DNA of 64,000 nt, from the NCBI GenBank assembly GCA_011088215.1, contig JAALKD010000004.1, forward strand, positions 1 through 64,000. Reading direction: 5' to 3'. This document shows positions 18,429 to 27,357 of this stretch, piece after piece; the stretch's first letter is position 1, and every line of letters starts with the position of its first letter. Below the pieces are notes generated by a model. The model did no database searches. It was given only the letters and a program-made list of their open reading frames with translations, and was not told where the DNA came from. The DNA comes from Sphingomonadales bacterium (lineage in GTDB: Bacteria > Pseudomonadota > Alphaproteobacteria > Sphingomonadales > Kordiimonadaceae). Both the position numbers and the translations under genes were made by a program.

Positions 18429-18479
18429 CAACAGGTTTGTGCTTTTTGAAATGTGAGCCACAACATATGGCACCGAATC

Positions 18480-18495
18480 TTGACACTTTTGTCAA
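18480..18495. promoter_or_regulatory. Distal RutR-type palindrome before the TonB receptor
   Basis: TTGACACTTTTGTCAA, extended to 8-bp perfect arms TCTTGACA / TGTCAAGA at 18478-18497. It keeps the TTGAC...GTCAA frame of the other sites but matches the RutR consensus at only 11 of 14 positions. It is 205 bp before the receptor start and 82 bp from a second site. Confidence 0.6.
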
Positions 18496-18561
18496 GAAAC
18501 TGAAATGATGGCTTGCTATATGGAGGCACAAGTTAGCGTTTACGCGACTTACCAGCGGGTC

Positions 18562-18577
18562 TTGACCTTTTGGTCAG
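18562..18577. promoter_or_regulatory. Proximal RutR-type operator before the TonB receptor
   Basis: TTGACCTTTTGGTCAG fits the RutR consensus at 12 of 14 specified positions. It lies 123 bp before the receptor start, and a lone half-site TTGGTCAG follows at 18581-18588. The 82-bp distance to the distal site is close to eight helical turns, so one dimer at each could act together. Confidence 0.65.
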
Positions 18578-18700
18578 GATTTGGTCAGTTATCAGCTGGG
18601 TTAGTATGAGACTTGTTTTGATCCTCGGTACAGAGGGCAATTGGGGGGCGGTCAGTTCGACCTGTGGTCTGGCTGCAACCATTTTAACGGAGCTAAGGGA

Positions 18701-21700
18701 ATGAATCGCCTATTTAAGACTACATTGTGTAGTGGTGTGGCGCTGGCTGCTATGGCAGCCTCGGTACCAGCCATTTCACAAGAAATTACGTCGTCTATCC
18801 GCGGTACAGTTACAACGCCTGCTGGTAATCCAGCGGCGGGTCTGGCTGTCGTGGTTACAGACACTAGAACTGGGGCTGCCACGTCCACAACGACAAATGC
18901 AAACGGTGCCTTCGCGGTCCGCTCGCTGTCAGTTGGTGGACCCTACACTATTCGCATTGATGGCGGGCAGTATGAAAATCAGTTGATTACGGGCGTCATG
19001 ACAAACTTGTCTGGCACATCTAATTTCAACATTACGCTTTCGGAAGCTCAAGCTGATCTGGAAGAGATCGTGGTTGTTGCAAGCGCAGTTTCAGTAACCA
19101 ATCTTGCAATTGGCCCGGGCTCGTCGTTTAACCTCGGTACTATTGCGCGGCTGCCAACGATCAGCCGTCAGGTTCGCGACGTCATTCGTCTCGATCCACG
19201 GGTAAGCATTGGTCGCTCAGATGGCGGTAACGGATTTGGTATTTCTTGTAGCGGCGGTAACAACCGTTTCAACTCTTTCACCATTGATGGTATCCGCGCG
19301 GCAGATGGTTTTGGCTTGAATGCGTCTGGTAACCTTGCGCGTAACACTTTCCCAATTCCGTTTGATACGATTAAAGCTGCCTCGGTTGAATTCTCGCCGG
19401 TTGATGTGGAATACGGTCAGTTTACTGGTTGTAACGTGAATGTGGTTACCAAATCTGGTACCAACGAATTCCATGGATCTGCTTTCTTCTTGTATAATAA
19501 CGAGGACCTTCAGGGCACTACACTGGAAGGTGATGAAATTCTTGACCCTGATGTGACGTTCGACCGCAAGAACTGGGGTGCCGAGCTTGGTGGTCCAATC
19601 ATCAAAGACAAGCTGTTCTTCTACGGCTCATATGAAGAAACCGACACCGCTGGCACTCAAAACGATGGTCCAGCTGGAGCAGGCTTTGCCAATGAAGAAG
19701 ATGTTACCCTTGACGAGGCTAATCGCATCGCAAGCATTCTGACATCGCAATATGGTCGCGAAAATCTGGATATTGTTCGCACATTGCCGCAAACCAGTGT
19801 GCGTTATTTTGGTCGTCTTGACTGGAATATCAATGACAACCATCGGATGGAAGCAACATATGCGCGTCTAGAGGAAAACAACCTTGAGCCTGATGATTTT
19901 GGTTTTGGTGGCTTTACCTTCAAAGATAACTTTGAGTTGGAAGGCTCGGTAGACGATACTTACTCGGTTCGTTTGTATTCAAACTGGACAGATAACTTCT
20001 CTACTGAGGTTCGCGTATCGCGGAACGATCACCTGGATCTTCAAGGCCCATTTGGTGGCGGTGAAGCGCAAGATGAGAACATTCCCCGGATCGAAGTTGA
20101 GGATGGTGCAGGCAATATTCTTTTAACAAGTGGCCCAGGTACCTTCCGTAGTGCCAACGCACTAAACTATCAGGTTGATCAAATAAAAATTGCCGGTGAT
20201 TATGTGTCCGGTGATCACACTTTCAGCTTTGGTTACGAATTGGACAACTTGAGCGTTTTCAACCTGTTCGCGGTAAACGCAACCGGTACAATCAATTTTG
20301 CATCTATTGACGACCTTGAAGCTGGCCTGGCCCAGGAAATTGATGGGAACGGATCATTCTCGGGTGACATTCGTGACGCTGGTGCGACATTCTCTCGCAA
20401 CATTCATAGCCTTTATGCTCAAGATAAGTGGCAAGTGAATGAAGCGCTGGAAGTAACAGCAGGCCTTCGTTATGACTTTTACAAGTCCAATGATGCACCG
20501 ACTGAAAGCGGAGCTTTTGTAAGTCGGTATGGCTTCTCTAACTCCACAGGTTTTGATGGCCTGGACATCCTGATGCCGCGGTTGGGTTTGACCTACACAA
20601 TGGACGAAGCAACCTGGGGTGATACAACCATTACAGCGGGCTTTGGTGTCTTCTCTGGTGGTGACCCAACAGTATGGTTCTCTAACGCTTTCTCTAACTT
20701 CGGTGGTGGTATCGGAGCTGGCGATAGCGACAGCGCTCCATGTACAGCAGCAGACCTGCAGGTATTGAACGGTGGATCATTCACCGGAATTCCATCTTGT
20801 ATCGGCGATCAGCAGCGCGCGCAGGCGGCACTAGGTGCAGGTCGTATTGATGCGGTTGACCCAGACTTTAAACTGGCGTCTCAGCGTCGATTTAGCTTTG
20901 GTGTTGCTCACTATACAGCCGATACAGGGATCGACTTCTTCTACGACTGGCAGGTAAACTTGGACTTCATCTACAGTGATGCCAACAACACGCCTGACTT
21001 TGTTGACCTGACGCTTACACCGGTTGGTACAGCGCCAGATGGTAACGCGATCAACCCGCAACTTGCTGGTTGTAATGCTGTGTTCATCGGCCCGCGTGAT
21101 GGCTTCTCAAATGTAACTGCAGAGTGTGATTCCGGACGTGATGATCAGGACATTCTTCTGACAAACAGCCTAGAGGACGGTCATACAACGACAATCTCTG
21201 CGCAGTTCCAGAAGGACTTGGATTTCACTGACAGAACTAGCCTGAACTTCCGCGCTGGTTATGCTTACGTAGACTCAAAAGTTGGCAACCCAACAACAAG
21301 TTCGACAGCAACGTCAAACTTTGAGGAACTGGCTATTTCGGACCTGAACCATCCGGTTCTGGCACCGTCTCAGTTTGCCAATAAGCACAATATTACCATT
21401 GCTGCGACGTTCGAACATGAGTTCATTGAAGATCACCCAACCAGCTTTGGTATCTTCTTCCGGGCTCGTTCTGGTCGCCCGTTCAGCTATACGTTTGACG
21501 GTGATACCGGCGAAGACTTCTTCGGTGATACCGATGATGAAGAACGTATTTTGTTCTATGTGCCAACTGGCCCAAGCGATCCTTTGATCGACATTACTGG
21601 CCTGAGCGCATCTGACACGACTGCCTTCTTCAACTTCCTCGAGACATCTGGTTTGAGTGAATTTGCTGGTCAGATCGCACCGCGTAATGAATTCGAACAG

Positions 21701-22024
21701 CCTTGGTCAACTGATCTGGATCTTCGATTCCAGCAGGACATTCCAACGCCGTTTGAAGGCCACAAGCTGGAGCTGTTCCTGGACTTTGAGAACTTCCTGA
21801 ACTTCCTTGGTGACGGAAACAATGTTCAGCGCTTCGGCGATAACGGTTCAGTTGCTGAAGCAATTCCTGTTGCTCCTGCGGCGATTGTTAATGGTCAGTA
21901 TGTCTTCACTCGGTTCAATCCAGGTGGCGGCAGCAGTGCGGACTTCGGCTTTGATCCGATTAACGACCGCGATGTGGACGATTCAGTTTGGCGCATCCAG
22001 GTTGGTATTCGCTACAAGTTCTAA
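18701..22024 (+). CDS. TonB-dependent receptor, Oar/CarboxypepD_reg type
   Basis: 1107 residues from ATG 18701, chosen for the AAGGGA site just before it; the frame is open further upstream from a TTG but those codons lie in the leader. A signal peptide (ending near PAIS) is followed by a carboxypeptidase-regulatory-like beta-sandwich (residues ~30-115, SIRGTVTTPAGNPAAG), then a plug (TISRQVRDVIRLDPRV) and a large barrel ending in aromatic-terminated GIRYKF. Two cysteines in the plug (SCSGGNN and TGCNVNV) could pair. Outer-membrane, energised import of a large or scarce ligand. Two RutR-type palindromes upstream point to a nucleic-acid-derived ligand; this is inference. Terminator follows. 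Confidence 0.93.
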   Translation: MNRLFKTTLCSGVALAAMAASVPAISQEITSSIRGTVTTPAGNPAAGLAVVVTDTRTGAATSTTTNANGAFAVRSLSVGGPYTIRIDGGQYENQLITGVMTNLSGTSNFNITLSEAQADLEEIVVVASAVSVTNLAIGPGSSFNLGTIARLPTISRQVRDVIRLDPRVSIGRSDGGNGFGISCSGGNNRFNSFTIDGIRAADGFGLNASGNLARNTFPIPFDTIKAASVEFSPVDVEYGQFTGCNVNVVTKSGTNEFHGSAFFLYNNEDLQGTTLEGDEILDPDVTFDRKNWGAELGGPIIKDKLFFYGSYEETDTAGTQNDGPAGAGFANEEDVTLDEANRIASILTSQYGRENLDIVRTLPQTSVRYFGRLDWNINDNHRMEATYARLEENNLEPDDFGFGGFTFKDNFELEGSVDDTYSVRLYSNWTDNFSTEVRVSRNDHLDLQGPFGGGEAQDENIPRIEVEDGAGNILLTSGPGTFRSANALNYQVDQIKIAGDYVSGDHTFSFGYELDNLSVFNLFAVNATGTINFASIDDLEAGLAQEIDGNGSFSGDIRDAGATFSRNIHSLYAQDKWQVNEALEVTAGLRYDFYKSNDAPTESGAFVSRYGFSNSTGFDGLDILMPRLGLTYTMDEATWGDTTITAGFGVFSGGDPTVWFSNAFSNFGGGIGAGDSDSAPCTAADLQVLNGGSFTGIPSCIGDQQRAQAALGAGRIDAVDPDFKLASQRRFSFGVAHYTADTGIDFFYDWQVNLDFIYSDANNTPDFVDLTLTPVGTAPDGNAINPQLAGCNAVFIGPRDGFSNVTAECDSGRDDQDILLTNSLEDGHTTTISAQFQKDLDFTDRTSLNFRAGYAYVDSKVGNPTTSSTATSNFEELAISDLNHPVLAPSQFANKHNITIAATFEHEFIEDHPTSFGIFFRARSGRPFSYTFDGDTGEDFFGDTDDEERILFYVPTGPSDPLIDITGLSASDTTAFFNFLETSGLSEFAGQIAPRNEFEQPWSTDLDLRFQQDIPTPFEGHKLELFLDFENFLNFLGDGNNVQRFGDNGSVAEAIPVAPAAIVNGQYVFTRFNPGGGSSADFGFDPINDRDVDDSVWRIQVGIRYKF

Positions 22025-22050
22025 GTTGAGCTGACCTGTAAAAAAATATA

Positions 22051-22078
22051 GCGCTCGGGTCTTCCCGGGCGCTTTTTT
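22051..22078 (+). terminator. Intrinsic terminator after the receptor gene
   Basis: Stem GCGCTCGGG / CCCGGGCGC (one G-T pair) with loop TCTT, followed by six T. It begins 27 bp after the receptor stop. Confidence 0.88.
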
Positions 22079-22100
22079 CATAGCAAATGGAATTTGTTCA

Positions 22101-22133
22101 GTGGGGTACAAGAAAAGTAGTGTACCATTCCAC
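22101..22133. repeat. Inverted repeat before the rutR-like gene
   Basis: GGTACA (22105-22110) and TGTACC (22121-22126) are perfect arms 10 bp apart. The outer bases GTGG and CCAC extend the symmetry with a 3-base bulge. It is unlike the TTGAC...GTCAA operators of the locus. It lies about 75 bp before the regulator start and could be a site for another regulator or for autoregulation. Confidence 0.5.
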
Positions 22134-22201
22134 TGCAAAGCATTTCTGGTTATTCCGGTTTAATAGCATGGGTGCCAGACATTTTTTTTGGGGACTATGG
22201 A

Positions 22202-22837
22202 ATGAACTATCCGGCTGACAATGTTGCCGTCCATAAGGCCAGTATACGGCGTGAGAATGTTGTCAAAATTCTTGAAGCGGCAGAAAGTGTGTTCGCCGAG
22301 AAGGGCTTTAAAGGCGCAAGCGTTGGCTTAATCGCTGAACGTGCTAACATTCCCAAACCCAATGTCTATTACTATTTTGGTACTAAAGAAGAATTATACC
22401 GCCGCGTAATTGAAGATGTTTGCTCGATCTGGTTGCATGCCGCCGACACCTTTGATGAGACCAACGACCCCAGGACGGCGATCAGGGAATATGTGGCGTC
22501 AAAGATGGATTTGGCGCGTCAACGACCCAATGGTTCACGCCTATGGGCGATAGAGATGACGTCGGGTGCACCGTTTTTGCTCGATTATCTGGAAAATACT
22601 GTGAAGCCATGGCTGCTCAGCCGCGAGCGCGTGATGGACAAATGGATCGAGCAGGGCAAGTTAAAGCCGTTAAATGCCAGGTATTTTTTCTATATGGTAT
22701 GGGCAACGACACAAAACTATGCCGATTTCGAAACTCAGATCAATATTATGAACGGTGGGGCGCCGCTTTCAGATGATCAGTTTCAAGATGCTAAAAACCA
22801 TGTTGTCCAAATGATTCTTAAAAGCGCAGGCCTCTAG
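22202..22837 (+). CDS. TetR-family regulator, RutR-like
   Basis: 211 residues from the ATG at 22202 (GGGGA 7 bases upstream); E. coli RutR has 212. An N-terminal TetR helix-turn-helix is at ~17-65 (ILEAAESVFAEKGF, VGLIAERANIPKPNVYYYFG). The C-terminal domain with SRLWAIEMTSGAPFLLDYL and the end pattern WATTQNYADFETQI closely resembles the RutR/YcdC ligand domain, which binds uracil and thymine. The best evidence for this role is the perfect RutR consensus palindrome before deoC and three relatives in the same locus. It most likely represses receptor, importer and catabolic genes until pyrimidine bases appear. Effector and polarity are inferred. Confidence 0.82.
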   Translation: MNYPADNVAVHKASIRRENVVKILEAAESVFAEKGFKGASVGLIAERANIPKPNVYYYFGTKEELYRRVIEDVCSIWLHAADTFDETNDPRTAIREYVASKMDLARQRPNGSRLWAIEMTSGAPFLLDYLENTVKPWLLSRERVMDKWIEQGKLKPLNARYFFYMVWATTQNYADFETQINIMNGGAPLSDDQFQDAKNHVVQMILKSAGL

Positions 22838-22897
22838 CTATTTGTCTTGGTGGCTAGATTGCCAGCACGGAATAGCCTACGGTCAATTACAGACTGC

Positions 22898-24559
22898 TCA
22901 ACGAATTTGAGATAGCAAGTCTTTGGCAGCTTTGCACATATTGGCCTGCTTATCACCGTTTTGCGGATCCATTGGTATCAAATACCCATTGTCAAATTCG
23001 AAATCATAGCGACCGTTCGCATTGATGACCGAGAACGCACCGGGGAAGTCATACCCGCAGTTGGCCAAATATATCGCTTCCGATGGCTGAATAATTGGTC
23101 GGGTCGGGTCAATGGTCGCATAGATCAGTTCAGGTATGTCATTGTGGGACCGTGGCTTGCTTAGGCGATCTGGTGCGCCCAAAATGAGAAGCGGTACCTG
23201 AACCTGTTCATTGCTTAAGCGGCTCGCGTGACCAACTCTGCCATCTTCGAAAAACTCTTCACCGTGGTCTGAAGTAACAATCACCAGTGTGTCGTTGGAT
23301 AGACCCAGCTCATCGAGGCCTGCCAGAATTTTCGCCAGTTCGGTGTCGAAAAGGCCAATGGCCATTTTGTACTGATCTAGATTGGGTGCTGCTGATTGCC
23401 CTAATGTTTCGCTGTAAGGAAAATGGGTGCCGTGGTAGTAGGCCAGATGTAGCCCAGGTGTTTCTGTCTGTTGCCAGGCCGCCAGTTGCTCGAGGGTCTT
23501 GGTGGTCACCTGGCGGTCATTTTCCAGAGTGTCTTCATCCTCGCCGACCCAGCGCTGTATCGTTTCAGGCAATATAATGTCCGACAGGTCATACCAGTCC
23601 AGCGATACAGATTCGGCGGAGCTGACCGAATATCCAGCAGCAGAGATTTCCGGCAATATTCCGGTTTTTCTTTTCTGGCTACGTGCAGTGCCATAGCTGG
23701 TTGGCAGCGCGCCGGTAAACATGCTGTAGAGAGAAAAATGCGTGCAATTGGATACGCTGTAATAGTCCAGCGACAGCTGCCCGATCTGTCCAGCCGCCGT
23801 TAGGGTTGGCGCAAGGCCAGGGTTTTGGCGAATATCCTTTGACCGCAGGCTGTCGGTAACAATGATCAATATGTTGGAAGGGCTTGCGCCCGCCCTGCCA
23901 TGAATCGAGGCCAGCGCCACGCGTTCTGGCGCAAATCCAGTATCGCTGTCGCGAATTTTGGAAAGAGAAAAAGGGTTTTCGCCGCGGTCTGGAAAAACAT
24001 AGCCGAGCAGCTTATTGCTTTGATAGGGGTGAGGGGTCCAGAAAAACGGCATACTGCGCCGTACGTGAACCGCATTGGTTGATCCATGATAATAAGCGAC
24101 TGCATAAATAAACTGTGTAGATATTAGGGACGCCAAACCGATTGCAATGACCCTTGGCATAGTAAAGAGTTTGAACGCCGCCGCAGCCTTTGCACTTAAC
24201 CAATATAGGCTCGCGACCATCAATAAAATTGCTGCGATGCCCAACGATGGAGAAAGCCCGGTATTTTGCCTGAGGCCGCCTTCCATCAACAAACTGAGCA
24301 CAAACCAATTCAAATGCAGTCCTGTTAGAAACTGAATTGATGTCTCAACAATCAACACAAGAGAGACCAGCGCGAACAACAGTCTGGCGGCTTTATTGCT
24401 AATTTTTGCCGTAAGGTTTCGAACGATAATGAATAGAGTAAGCAAAGCTGTCAGGTGGCCGATGACAAGCAACAGGCCGGTAAATCCAGAAACCGCACCA
24501 GCACTTACCGCCATAAGCAGCAGGCCGATAATTGCAACTTCAAAAACGTTGATCCGCAT
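22898..24559 (-). CDS. Membrane-anchored sulfatase-fold protein (YejM/LTA-synthase-like)
   Basis: 553 residues from the ATG at 24559 (AGGA just upstream; a TTG five codons earlier is less likely). The N-terminal third has about five membrane helices; the rest is a periplasmic alkaline-phosphatase/sulfatase fold. The metal and nucleophile positions look intact: IVTDSLRSKD, the Thr in SNCTHFSLYSMFTG, and VTSDHGEEFFEDGRVGHAS. Such proteins transfer phosphoglycerol or phosphoethanolamine or act as lipid regulators; which applies cannot be told. It is convergent with the RutR-like gene and only 54 bp upstream of the MFS transporter gene's stop codon on the same strand. Confidence 0.8.
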   Translation of the reverse strand: MRINVFEVAIIGLLLMAVSAGAVSGFTGLLLVIGHLTALLTLFIIVRNLTAKISNKAARLLFALVSLVLIVETSIQFLTGLHLNWFVLSLLMEGGLRQNTGLSPSLGIAAILLMVASLYWLSAKAAAAFKLFTMPRVIAIGLASLISTQFIYAVAYYHGSTNAVHVRRSMPFFWTPHPYQSNKLLGYVFPDRGENPFSLSKIRDSDTGFAPERVALASIHGRAGASPSNILIIVTDSLRSKDIRQNPGLAPTLTAAGQIGQLSLDYYSVSNCTHFSLYSMFTGALPTSYGTARSQKRKTGILPEISAAGYSVSSAESVSLDWYDLSDIILPETIQRWVGEDEDTLENDRQVTTKTLEQLAAWQQTETPGLHLAYYHGTHFPYSETLGQSAAPNLDQYKMAIGLFDTELAKILAGLDELGLSNDTLVIVTSDHGEEFFEDGRVGHASRLSNEQVQVPLLILGAPDRLSKPRSHNDIPELIYATIDPTRPIIQPSEAIYLANCGYDFPGAFSVINANGRYDFEFDNGYLIPMDPQNGDKQANMCKAAKDLLSQIR

Positions 24560-24613
24560 CTCAGTCCTACCCAAGCACGTCGTGGCTTACAACATCACCG
24601 GTTGCTTCGCCAA

Positions 24614-25894
24614 TCAGCTTTCAGCTGAAAGATGTTTTGTTGCCTCAATATCGGCGGGAAGTTTTCTGCCGCCGACCCAGAATAGATAGCCTTTAACCAG
24701 GGCGACGCCAGCACCAATGGTTAGCGCAATGCGAAGGCTGCCAAATCCGTCGCTGAGCATTCCAATTACAACCGGGCCCGCCCCCAAACCTATTAGATTC
24801 AGGACGAAAAACAAGAGCGCCGATGTCATGGCGCGCATCCGAGGATTCACAAGGCGGTGCAACACAGCAATTGATGGAGCGAGATAAAGCGTGCCCAGAA
24901 TAGCCGTGATAAAATAGCTGGTCAGCATCAGCGGTGTATTGTCTGTGTTAAAGGCAAAAACAGCGAAGGGGATTCCAGCAACCGCGGTCAGTCCGGGTAA
25001 CCACAGATACCAGCTCGGATTATTTTTGCCTATTTTGTCGGTCAAATAGCCTCCAAGGAAGGTACCAATGATGCCTCCTCCGCCTCCGGTAAGGCCCAAC
25101 CACAGGCCAATTTCGGTCAACGGAAATTCATGATAGCGAACCATGTAACTTGGCATGAAGTTACTGGTGCCATAGCTAATAAAAGCCGACAGTGAACACC
25201 CGAGCGCAATAAATAGAAATGATTTTAGCGCCATGACATGGGACAGGGTTTCAAAAAATGTAGGGCCGGTGTTGTCTGCGACGGATTTGGGCCTTGGCGG
25301 TTCAGGCACTGTTGTCCACAAAACCAACGCGAGAATTATGCCGGGGACGCCAACAATGAAGAAAGTACTGCGCCAGCCGAATGTTTCGCCGAGGTAACCA
25401 CCAGCGGAAAAACCGATCACCACGCCGAGATAGAGGCCGGCAGAATAGATCGCCAGTGCTGTCGCTCGCTGTTTAGCTTTAAACATATCGGATATCATTG
25501 AATGTGCGGGCGGACTTCCGCCTGCTTCACCGATGCCCACGCCCATGCGTGCAAACAGAAGCTGTACAAAGTTTTGCGCTAAGCTAGAAACCACCGTCAT
25601 TGCACTCCAGGCGGTTAGGGCAATGGCAATAATGTTGCGTCGGTTGCTGCGGTCTGCCAATCGTGCGATCGGAATGCCCAGAATTGTATAAAACAGTGCA
25701 AAGGCAATACCTGACAACAAACCCAGATAAGTGTCGCTTAGGTTAAGCTCAGCTTTGATGAGTGGCAGTAGGATGACAAGTATTTGTCGGTCAATGAAGT
25801 TGAAGGCATAGACAATCGTCAGGACTGCAAGCGTATACCATTTAACTCGTTCTGAAAGCTCGTTAGAACTTTCAGTCGTTTTGACGTCTCTCAT
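24614..25894 (-). CDS. MFS transporter, spinster-like
   Basis: 426 residues with 12 predicted spans. The start of the domain reads VLTIVYAFNFIDRQIL, followed by LADRSNRRNIIAIAL (the loop 2-3 motif A) and GVGIGEAGGSPPAHSMI, which are typical of spinster-type MFS proteins widespread in Alphaproteobacteria. Substrate unknown. Start ATG 25894 with GGGGAG upstream. The sulfatase-fold gene follows on the same strand, starting 55 bp after this stop, so they may be one unit. Confidence 0.85.
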   Translation of the reverse strand: MRDVKTTESSNELSERVKWYTLAVLTIVYAFNFIDRQILVILLPLIKAELNLSDTYLGLLSGIAFALFYTILGIPIARLADRSNRRNIIAIALTAWSAMTVVSSLAQNFVQLLFARMGVGIGEAGGSPPAHSMISDMFKAKQRATALAIYSAGLYLGVVIGFSAGGYLGETFGWRSTFFIVGVPGIILALVLWTTVPEPPRPKSVADNTGPTFFETLSHVMALKSFLFIALGCSLSAFISYGTSNFMPSYMVRYHEFPLTEIGLWLGLTGGGGGIIGTFLGGYLTDKIGKNNPSWYLWLPGLTAVAGIPFAVFAFNTDNTPLMLTSYFITAILGTLYLAPSIAVLHRLVNPRMRAMTSALLFFVLNLIGLGAGPVVIGMLSDGFGSLRIALTIGAGVALVKGYLFWVGGRKLPADIEATKHLSAES

Positions 25895-26044
25895 ATTGCT
25901 CCCCGAAGTAGTTAAGCTGAACGGCGCTCCTCTCCCCAGGGGAACGATACGACGATAGTCGAGGCTCAGACAAATACAAGATAAATGCGGGCAATAGAAT
26001 TTTTGCCAGCGCGATACACCAGGTAAATTGGGTTTACGGGATAA

Positions 26045-26070
26045 AAAAAGCCGCCAAAAGGCGGCTTTTT
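26045..26070. terminator. Terminator between dipeptidase and MFS genes
   Basis: Perfect 11-bp stem AAAAAGCCGCC / GGCGGCTTTTT with loop AAAA. It lies 20 bp beyond the stop of the minus-strand dipeptidase gene; on that strand it ends in a T-run. Confidence 0.9.
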
Positions 26071-26089
26071 GATGATTGCTCGCAAATGG

Positions 26090-27292
26090 TTATTGCGCAG
26101 CTGCGAAGGCTTCGACGGTTCGCCAAACACGCAGAACATTGCCGGAAAGCACTTTCTTAATGTCTTCTTCGCTGTATCCGCGTTTAAGCAAGCCTTCCAC
26201 TAGCGTAGGGTAGCTTGCCACGTCCTTAAGGCCAACCGGAAGGCTATCGCCGACACCGTCATAGTCGGACCCGACACCAACATGGTCGATGCCAGCCAGC
26301 TTTACCACGTGATCAAAATGGTCCAGCGTTTCGTCAAGTGTTGCATACGGGAAGGGCGTTGTTTCTGCATAGGCAGTAGTGAAGGCTTCGCGGGCTTCAG
26401 GTGTGTCTTCAATGCCTTCTGCTTCCCGATGCGCAGTATAGGCTTCTGCCAATTTGGGCCGGTATTGATTTGCCGCTTCGGTGACGAACGACGAACCATA
26501 ATTGATCATGATTACGCTGCCGTTTGTCGCAAGAGCCTTGATCATTTCATCGTTCATGTTGCGTTCAAAACCTGGAGTGAAGTTTCGGGCAGATGAATGC
26601 GACGCAATTACTGGTGTTGAAGTGATTTTCATCACATCCCAAAAAGCGTCATCGGACACATGGCTGATATCAACCATAATACCCAGCTCATTCATGCGCT
26701 TAACGACTTGTTCGCCGAACTCGGACAGGCCGTCCCATTGCCGCGTTGGATCATAAGACGAATCCGAGATTTTGTTAGATTTGGAATGAGCCAGCGTGAT
26801 GTAACGAATGCCGCGCTCGTGGAAATGGTCCAGGTTGGCGAGGTCACCCAGCAAGGGCGAGCCATTTTCCATGCCCAGCGGCAGGGCAATCTGCCCTTTG
26901 CGGAACGCTGCTTCAACCTCGGCGACTGATTTGGTTACAGCGAATTTGTTGGGCGATTCAGCGGCGATGCGTTCAACGATATCAATCATTTTGTCGGCAT
27001 GTTCTTTGGCCGCAGGAGTGCCGTCCAGATCTGCCGGTGTGTAGATTGACATAAACGGGGCATTCAGGCCACCAGATACGGCACGCGGGTAATCGAAGTC
27101 GCCAGTGTCAGTTGGGCCAGATACGTCGTCCCACGCCGAGTTAAGTCGGTATGGCACATCAATATGACCGTCAACGATAATGGTTTCGGCAGCGATACGG
27201 TTCGCAGTGGCGGAATAATCTACCGCTTGTTCCTGCTCACTAGAGCATGCGGTTAGCGCTAAAATAGACAAGCCAGCTAATAATTTTTTCAC
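26090..27292 (-). CDS. Dipeptidase lipoprotein, M19 (renal dipeptidase) family
   Basis: 400 residues from GTG 27292 with AGGGGG upstream. The signal ends in lipobox LTAC (C16), so it is anchored outside the cytoplasm. Binuclear zinc ligands of family M19 are visible: VDGHIDVP (H and D), GMENGSPL (bridging E), DISHVSDD (H) and IASHSSAR (H). It hydrolyses dipeptides, including D-amino-acid or cyclic ones in known members. The late GVGSDYDGVG is also typical. Single-gene unit ended by the hairpin at 26045-26070. Confidence 0.9.
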   Translation of the reverse strand: MKKLLAGLSILALTACSSEQEQAVDYSATANRIAAETIIVDGHIDVPYRLNSAWDDVSGPTDTGDFDYPRAVSGGLNAPFMSIYTPADLDGTPAAKEHADKMIDIVERIAAESPNKFAVTKSVAEVEAAFRKGQIALPLGMENGSPLLGDLANLDHFHERGIRYITLAHSKSNKISDSSYDPTRQWDGLSEFGEQVVKRMNELGIMVDISHVSDDAFWDVMKITSTPVIASHSSARNFTPGFERNMNDEMIKALATNGSVIMINYGSSFVTEAANQYRPKLAEAYTAHREAEGIEDTPEAREAFTTAYAETTPFPYATLDETLDHFDHVVKLAGIDHVGVGSDYDGVGDSLPVGLKDVASYPTLVEGLLKRGYSEEDIKKVLSGNVLRVWRTVEAFAAAQ

Positions 27293-27357
27293 GAGTATCC
27301 CCCTAATTGGTCAGTGCCGCGCTATAGGCGGCTTCAATTCTAAATTTTCGGGGTGCT

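Noticed and set aside
18641..18700. Upstream TTG start for the TonB receptor
   Set aside because: It would put 20 hydrophilic residues before the signal peptide; ATG 18701 has a ribosome site and opens the signal directly.
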